From the NCBI GenBank assembly GCA_964403885.1, contig CAYOHY010000004.1:14979-78978 (forward strand): 64,000 nt of DNA. The letters run 5' to 3'. The notes under the pieces were generated by a model that was not told the DNA's origin, made no database searches, and saw nothing but the letters and a program-made list of their open reading frames with translations. The stretch comes from CAYOHY01 sp964403885 (GTDB taxonomy: Bacteria; Actinomycetota; Coriobacteriia; Anaerosomatales; PHET01). The position numbers and the translations under genes are program-made. Below, in pieces: positions 42,329-49,600 of this stretch; position 1 is the stretch's first letter; each line of letters opens with the position of its first letter.

Positions 42329-42743
42329 CGCGTTCAGGTCACGACTTCGCGACCTAGGTTAACCGGTAGCCGGAACGGCCTTCGCTGCGCCCGAGTGACC
42401 CCTCCAAAAGGTTATCCTCGAGGACTTTTGGCCGCCTTGGCGTTACGGCCGCATCCTCAGCAGTTACCACGGGCTTCTGCCTGGTTCCTGGCGACATCGG
42501 TGCTTACTTACTCTTACCGTTACTTCCGACGCGGGATACCTCTTCCGCGCCCTCTTACGAACCGACGAACCAGTGACGTACGAACCGACTCTCAGTGAAT
42601 ACGTCGTCCAGGAACCTTAGTCTGCCGTTCCGGCTGGATGTTCCGTTGTCAGGGTCTCAGCCAACGAGCCTCCTGGCCTCGGATGTGGACGCTGTTGCGT
42701 CCTCGTCTAGAGCGTTCCCCGCACGAGCCGCGTGCGTGTACCC
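42329..42743. other. Gene-free stretch with several hairpins
   Basis: Over 400 bases between convergent genes hold no open frame with a ribosome site and protein-like composition. Self-complementary pieces are AGGTC-GACCT (around 42336-42355), the ACCTAGGT palindrome, CCAAAAG with CTTTTGG enclosing CCTCGAGG (about 42407-42433) and GGCCG with CGGCC nearby. Codon use and composition differ from the coding neighbours. It may encode a small RNA. It does not match tmRNA, RNase P RNA or SRP RNA signature sequences that I know. Confidence 0.35.
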
Positions 42744-42777
42744 CAAACGACGAACGGCCCCCAGTGGGAGCCGTTCG
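42744..42777 (-). terminator. Terminator after the rhodanese-thioredoxin gene
   Basis: On the minus strand an 8-bp stem (CGAACGGC and GCCGTTCG) with an 11-base loop is followed by TCGTTTGGGG, 45 bases after the stop at 42822. Confidence 0.6.
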
Positions 42778-42821
42778 GTAGGGCCAATCCGATGAACGCG
42801 CGAGAGGCGCGATTCCTTGCG

Positions 42822-43520
42822 CTACTTGAGCGAATCCAGGGCCGCAGTGAGCTGCTCCTTGGTCTGCTCGCCAACCACCTGCTGGGCGATGACGCCGTCC
42901 GCATTCACGAACAGGAACGTGGGCACGTACTGCACGCCAAGCTTGTTGGCGAGCTCCACGCCTGCCGGATCCTTCTCGACGTTGAGCCTTCGGAACTCGA
43001 CCTTGCCCTCGTACTGCTTCTCCAACCCCTCGACCAGGGGCTTCATCTTGATGCAGCTCGGTCAACTGTCGGTGTAGAACTCCACGAACACCGGCTTGCC
43101 GGCCGTCTCGATGGTCTGGGCCGAGGACTGGGTGCCCGTGTCGAGCTTGCCCGTCCATGCCTGGATGCCCGCCGCGAGGTGGGCGATGTTCTTGAAGCCC
43201 ATCCCGCGCATGGTCTCGACCGCGGTCGCCGAGCGCTGACCGCTCGCGCAGTAGACCACGTAGGTCTTGTCACGGTCCCAGCTGGCCGCTTGCGCGGCGA
43301 CCTGGTCGACCGGCACGTTGATGGCGCCGGGGATGTGACCCATCTGGAACTCGCCTTGGGTGCGCACGTCGACGATCTGTGCGCCGGCGTCGATCGCCTT
43401 CTGCGCGCCGGCCGCGTCCACGTTGCGGATCCCGTCACCGCCACTGGGGCGAAACGCGAGGACCATCACCACACCGGCCACAAGGCCGATGGCGATCCAC
43501 AGGATGACTTTGGGCTTCAT
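42822..43520 (-). CDS. Membrane-anchored rhodanese-thioredoxin fusion, probable selenoprotein (in-frame TGA = Sec)
   Basis: Read through the TGA at 43062-43064, this gene encodes 232 residues. An N-terminal transmembrane anchor (about 5-23) is followed by a rhodanese domain (about 35-123; catalytic Cys91 in YVVYCASGQRSA) and a thioredoxin domain (about 140-232). The active site of the latter reads Asp-Ser-Sec153-Pro-Ser-Cys156, then IKMKPLVEGLEKQ. The TGA sits exactly where the first active-site Cys belongs, and the thioredoxin fold continues to the end (VQYVPTFLFVNADG). ATG at 43520 has AAGGAG upstream. The likely job is moving sulfane sulfur or reducing it outside the membrane (inference). 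A gene caller would split it into two. Confidence 0.88.
43026..43061 (-). promoter_or_regulatory. Candidate bacterial SECIS element
   Basis: On the minus strand, 21 bases after the TGA, CCCC and GGGG (43026-43040) form a hairpin whose apical loop is TGGTCGA, or GGTCG if the T-A pair closes. It contains the GGU motif that SelB recognises in the E. coli fdhF loop. The spacing fits the bacterial SECIS range. Confidence 0.6.
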
Positions 43521-43549
43521 GCACGCTCCTTCTTCCCGACGTTGAGCGA

Positions 43550-43578
43550 AGCATACCCCATGGGGTATGAAATGGCAA
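43550..43578 (-). promoter_or_regulatory. Promoter with CsoR/CstR-type operator in its spacer
   Basis: On the minus strand, TTGCCA (43573-43578) and TATGCT (43550-43555) are 17 bases apart. The perfect 16-bp palindrome ATACCCCATGGGGTAT (43553-43568) fills almost the whole spacer. CsoR-family repressors (copper sensor CsoR, persulfide sensor CstR) bind such ATACCC-GGGTAT sites. With a rhodanese gene downstream, CstR-like persulfide control is the more likely reading (inference). No csoR gene lies in the window. Confidence 0.75.
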
Positions 43579-43676
43579 AGCGTATCACTCGGTGCTCCTA
43601 CGGGCATAAACCCAGCACGCCCTACTCACAAGAGCAACCCTCTTGCCGAGGCGTGACCCTGCACTGAGGGAGGCAC

Positions 43677-46600
43677 ATGTCGGCCTTCGTGGCACCAGCC
43701 GACGATTCGCATCGCTCGCCGCTGGCGGGCGATGTGCCGTTGCGCGCTGAACTGCTCTCGGCCGATCGCCTGGCCGATGAGGCACGTGGTCTTGCAGCCA
43801 CCCAGCGCTGGACCACCGCCGCGCCCCCGCGCACCACGCCCCTACTCGCGCTGATCGACCAGGCCGCCGTCTCCTTGGCGTCCGACAACCGCGAGCTCAC
43901 GCGCTGGGCACTGTCCGGCTTCGCGACGTCGCCGGGCGGTGAATGGCTGCTCGACAACTACTACCTGATCGAAGAGCAGATCATCTTGGTCCGGGAGGAC
44001 CTTCCCGCGCAGTACGGGGTCGAGCTGCCTCGGCTTGAAGACGAATCGTCGCATGGGGTTCCTCGGCTCTACTCGGCGTTGCTCACGATGGTCGCCCACA
44101 CGGACTCCCGGCTCGACGAGAGCTCGCTGTTCCACTTCGTCGAGGGCTACCAAGATGTCGCCCCGCTCACCATCGGCGAGGTGTGGGCGGTGCCGATCAT
44201 GCTGCGCATCGCGCTGGTCGAGAACGTGCGACGCCTGTCGGCGGCCGTGGTGCGCACACAGCGGCAGGAGCGCCTTGCCGAGACCTGGGCCGAGCGCCTC
44301 GTGGCCGCTCCGCCGGACGACGCATCGGCGATGGCGACACTGCTCGCCCAACTCGACTCCGAGACCCGCGAGGCCGAGCCCGCGTTCTACCTGCGGCTCG
44401 CCCAGCGACTGGCCGGCGCCGAGACGGGCGACGACTCGGTCAACCGCTGGCTGGAGCAGAGGCTCGCCTCGGCGGGCCTGTCGCTGCACGAGACCCAGGT
44501 CGAGCTGCAGCAGGAGCAGGCCGCCAACCAGATCTCGATCGCGAACTCCATCGGCAGCATCCGCTTCCTCGACGCCTACGAATGGCGGGAGTTCTTCGAG
44601 CGCGTGTCACTCGTCGAGCAGGAGCTGAGAAACGATCCGGCGCAGGTGTACCCGGTCATGGCGTTCGAGAGCCGCGACCGCTACCGCCATGCGCTCGAAC
44701 AGATGGCGCGCCGCTGTGATCTCACCGAGATCGAGCTCGCCAACCGCGTGGTGGTGCAGTGCCGGGCCGCGCTGACGGCCGATCCGGCCGACGAGGTGCG
44801 CGGGCACGTGGGCTGGTGGCTCATCGGCGGCGGTCGCTACGAGCTTGAGAAGCTGGTGGCCTACCGGCCCACCGGCCGTGAGCGCTTCTACCGCGGACCG
44901 CTGCGGCACAGCGGCGGCTTCTACTGGGGCTCGCTCGCGATCGCTACCACGGCCGGGCTCGCGTTGCTGGCGTGGTATGCGCTCGCGCAGGGCGCCTCGG
45001 CGTGGGCCGTCGCGGCTCTGGTGGTGCTCGCGTCACTGCCGTTCTCGGAGATGGCGCTTGCGGTGGTCAACCGGGTGTCGGCGTTCGTGTTCCCGCCGCG
45101 CGTGCTGCCTCGGCTCGACCACCGAGAGCCGCTGACGTCGACCAACCGCACGCTCGTGGTGGTGCCCGCACTGCTCTCATCGGTGGGCTCGACGCGCAAT
45201 GTGATCGAGAACCTCGAGGTGGCGTACCTGTCCAACCGCGACCTGAACCTCGCGTTCGCACTCGTGGGCGACATGCTGCCCAGCGACGGAGCGACCCGCG
45301 AAGGCGACGGCGCGATCGTCGAGGCCGCGGTGCGGGGCGTCTCGGAGCTCAACGAGCGCTATGAGGAGGAGCACGGCGTGCGGCCGTTCCACCTGCTCGT
45401 GCGCAGCCGCCGCTTCAACGAGTCCGAGGGCAAGTGGATGGGGTGGGAGCGCAAGCGCGGGGCGCTGCTCGAGCTGGTCCGAGAGATGCGCGGCGAGACG
45501 GAGACGTCGTTCACCACCAAGCTGGGCGATCTCGACTTCCGGCGCTCCTGCACCTTCGTGCTCACGCTCGACGCCGACACGGTGCTGCCGCGCGACGCGG
45601 CGCGACGCCTTGTGTGCACCATCGCCCACCCGCTCAACCGCGCGCGCTTCACGCCGGGCGACCCGCGCGTGCGCCGCGGCTACGGCCTCGTGCAGCCGCG
45701 CGTGAGCATGACGCTGCCGGGGTCGCGGCGCAGCAGGTTCGCGGCGCTGTACTCGGGGATCACCGGCGTCGACCCGTACGCGAACGCGATCTCCGACACC
45801 TACCAAGACGTCTTTGGCGAGGGCTCCTTCACCGGCAAGGGCATCTTCGAGGTCGACCTCTTCGGCACGCTGCTCGACGACCGCTTCCCCGAGAACGCCC
45901 TGCTCTCGCACGACCTGGTCGAGGGCTCGTTCCTGCGCACGGCCCTTGCGAGCGACATCGAGGTGCTCGACGACCACCCCGCCAACTACCTCGCGGCGGG
46001 TTCGCGCATGCACCGCTGGGTCCGCGGCGATTGGCAGACGCTGCCCTTCTTAGGCGCGCACGTTCCCCGCGCCGACAAGACCCGGGAGGCCAACCCCCTC
46101 ACGGCGCTGCACCGGTGGAAGATCTTCGACAACCTGCGCCGCTCGATGGTGGCGCCGGCCACGCTCCTGCTCGCGACGGTGGGCTGGCTGCTGCTTCCCG
46201 ATACGTCGACGCTGTGGCCCGTGGCCATCGTGCTGGTGGTGCTGTTCCCCGCGTACTTCTCGCTCGCGGACTCGATGGTGTTCCGGCCGCGAGCGGTGAG
46301 CTTTGGCGCGTACGCGCCGGACGTGGTGCGCGACTTTGGGGCCGACACCAAGCGCAGCCTGCTCACGCTCGCGACCCTGCCGCATCAGGCATGGATGATG
46401 GTGGACGCGGCGGTTCGCGCACTGTGGCGCCGCTACGTGTCGGGCCACCACCTGCTGGAATGGGAGACCGCGGCGGACGCAGAGCGCCGGGCGGGCTCGA
46501 CACTCGGCTCTTTCATGCGCGCGATGGGCGCACCCATGGCCCTTGGCGTGGCCCTGCTCGTGCCCGCCGTGCTCGCGCAACCCGCCCGCGCGTGGACCGC

Positions 46601-49600
46601 GGTCCCGCTCGCGCTCGCGTGGCTCGCAGGGCCGATCGCCGCCTGGTGGCTCTCGCAGCCGGTGCCCGTTCGCGACCGCGCACTCGTGGACAGCGCCGAC
46701 GAGCTCGCGCTGCGCCGGGTCGCGCGCAAGACCTGGCGCTTCTTCGACGCCTTCGTGACCGCCGAAGGCCACCACCTCGCGCCGGACAACTTCCAAGAGG
46801 ACCCGGGTTCCGTGGTGGCGTGGCGCACATCGCCCACCAACGTGGGGCTGCAGCTTCTCGCGACGCTGGGCGCCTACGACCTGGGCTACCTCACCATCGC
46901 CCAGATGACCGAGCGCGTCTCCAACACCCTTAACACCATGGCAGGCCTCGAGCGGTTCCGCGGACACTTCCTCAACTGGTACGACATCCGCACGCTCGAG
47001 CCGCTGCGCCCCGCCTACGTGTCGACGGTCGACTCCGGCAACCTTGCCGGCCACCTTCTCGTCCTGCGCGTGGGCCTCCTCGAGGCCAGCGAGGCCGCGC
47101 TCATCGGCGACCAGATCCTCGAGGGCGCCCGCGACACGGTGCGCCTCGCGCTCGAGGACTTCGTCACCATCCAAGACAAGCTGGGCCCCGCCGAGGAGGT
47201 CCGCCGCTGCCGAGAAGACCTCGAGGCGCTCGAACGCGCGCTGGCGCTCGCCGAGCGGCCCCGCGACCTCAACGGCTGGGAGGCGTTGCTCGGCAGGCTC
47301 GACGGGCTGGCGCGTGAGGCGACCGAGAGCACGTGCGGGCTGGGCGAGCCGGAGACCGGCGACAACGTGTCGCATGTCGTAGACCCGGGGTCGCCGCCCA
47401 TCCCCACGCTGCCGCTCGAGGTGCTGCGTGCCTCGGTCGCGGAGGCAGGTCGAGCACTGGGCCGCCCGCTCGAGCTCATCCGCGAGCTGACCCCGTGGGC
47501 GCCGTTGCTCGCCGAAGCCCCTGATGCGGTGCGCGAGCTGCCCGAGCTCAAGCCTCTGCTCGAGTACGTGCCCAGCCTCGTGGGACTCGCCGAGGGCCTC
47601 GCCCCGGCGCTGTCACTGCTCGACGACCTGTCGGTTGGCGCCGATAAGCAGGTGGCGAGCTGGGCGCAGGCCGTCTCGGACGGGATCCGCTCGGCACGGC
47701 CCGCGGCCATCGAGCTGCTGGCGCGGCTGCGCCTGGACGCGGACATCGCCCGCGAGATGTGGGAGCACACCGACTTCCGCATGCTCTACGACACACACCG
47801 CCAGCTCTTCTCGATAGGCTTCAACCTCTCCGAGGGTCGGCTCGACCCGTCCTACTACGACCTGCTGGCCAGCGAGTGCCGGCTCGCGAGCTTCCTCGCG
47901 ATCGCCAAGGGCGACGTGGCCCAAGAGCACTGGTTCCGCCTGGGCCGCGCACTGACGCGCACCACGAGCGGACGGGCGCTCGTCAGCTGGAGCGCCTCGA
48001 TGTTCGAGTACCTCATGCCCCTGCTGGTGATGCGCACGTGGCCGGACACCCTGCTCGACGAGACGTATCGCACCGTGGTCGACCGGCAACGCGCCTACGG
48101 CGCGGAGCGCGGCGTGCCGTGGGGCGTGTCGGAAAGCGCCTTCAACGCCAAGGACGCCGATCTCACCTACCAGTACCAGGCGTTCGGCGTGCCCGGCCTG
48201 GGGCTCAAGCGAGGCCTGTCCGACGACGTGGTCGTCGCGCCCTACGCCTCGATCCTCGCGCTGCCGGTCGACCCTGCCGCCGTGACCGCCAACCTGCTCG
48301 CCTTCACCGCCGAAGGCGCCGAAGGGCGCTACGGCTTCTACGAGTCGCTCGACTACACCGCCGGGCGTGCGCCCGCAGGCAAGACGCGCGCGGTGGTCAA
48401 GGCGTACTTCGCACACCACCAGGGCATGAGCTTCGTCGCGATGTCCAACGCGCTCGACGGGGCGCGGATGCAGTCGCGCTTCCACGCCGACCCCATGGTC
48501 TCCTCGGCGGAGCTGCTGTTGCAGGAGCGCGTGCCGCGCGGGGTGCCGCTCGTCTCGCCGCACGTGGAGGAGGTGCGCGAGGTGCGCTCGGTGCGCGAGC
48601 TTCCGCCGCCGGTCACCCGTGCCTACGCGACGGCGAATACGCCGGTGCCGTCCACCCACTTCCTGTCCAACGGGCGCTACTCCGTGATGGTGACCAACGC
48701 CGGCGGAGGGTACTCGCGCTGGGAGGGCCTGTCGGTCACGCGCTACCGCGAGGACGTCACCCGCGACTGCTGGGGCACGTTCTTCTACGTGCGCGACGTG
48801 GAGACCGGCGAGGTCTTCTCGGCACCGCACAACCCGTATCCGTCGAAGCCCGATGCCTATCAGGTCACCTTCGCGCCGGACAAGGCGGAGTTCCGCCGCA
48901 CCGACGACACGCTCGACACCCACATCGAGGTGGCCGTCTCGCCGGAAGACGACGTGGAGATCAGGCGCCTCACCTTCACCAACCGAGGCATGCGCGCACG
49001 TCAGCTGGAGGTGTCGTCGTACTTCGAGATCGCACTCACGGCGCAGGGCTCTGACCAGGCACACAAGTCGTTCTCGAACCTGTTCGTGCAGACCGAGGCC
49101 CTGCCAGAGACCCACGCCGTGCTGTTCACGCGCCGCCCCCGCCGAAGCGACGAGCCCCGCCACTGGGGGCTTCACTTGGTGGCCTGCGACCAGGCGCCCT
49201 GTCACTGGTCGTTCGAGACGGACCGCGCGGACTTCCTGGGCCGCCTGCGCGGCTCCGACGACCCCGCGGCGATCGCGCGCGGCGGCGACCTGGGCGGCTC
49301 GGCCGGTGCCGTGCTCGACCCGTGCTGCGCGCTGCAGCGCGTGATCGAGGTGCCGGCCGGCGAGAGCGTGCGGCTGGTCTACGCGACCGGCGTGGCGGAG
49401 AGCCGCGACGCCGCCGTCCGGCTCACCGAGAAGTACCACGACGTCCGCTCCGCCCAGCGCGCCATCGACCTCGCGTGGACCGCGGCACAGCTGGAGCTGC
49501 GCGACCTGGGCATCAGCCCCGCCGAGGCGGTCACGCTCGAGCGCCTCGCCTCGCGCCTCCTGCTCACGGACCCGCACTCCCCGCTCAAGATCAAGACCCC

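Noticed and set aside
42329..42743. tmRNA, RNase P RNA or SRP RNA gene
   Set aside because: None of the signature sequences of these RNAs could be found on either strand.
42822..43607. Two separate genes or a pseudogene broken by a nonsense codon
   Set aside because: The only interruption is a TGA exactly at the first active-site Cys, the second Cys and the rest of the thioredoxin fold are intact, and a SECIS-like hairpin follows.
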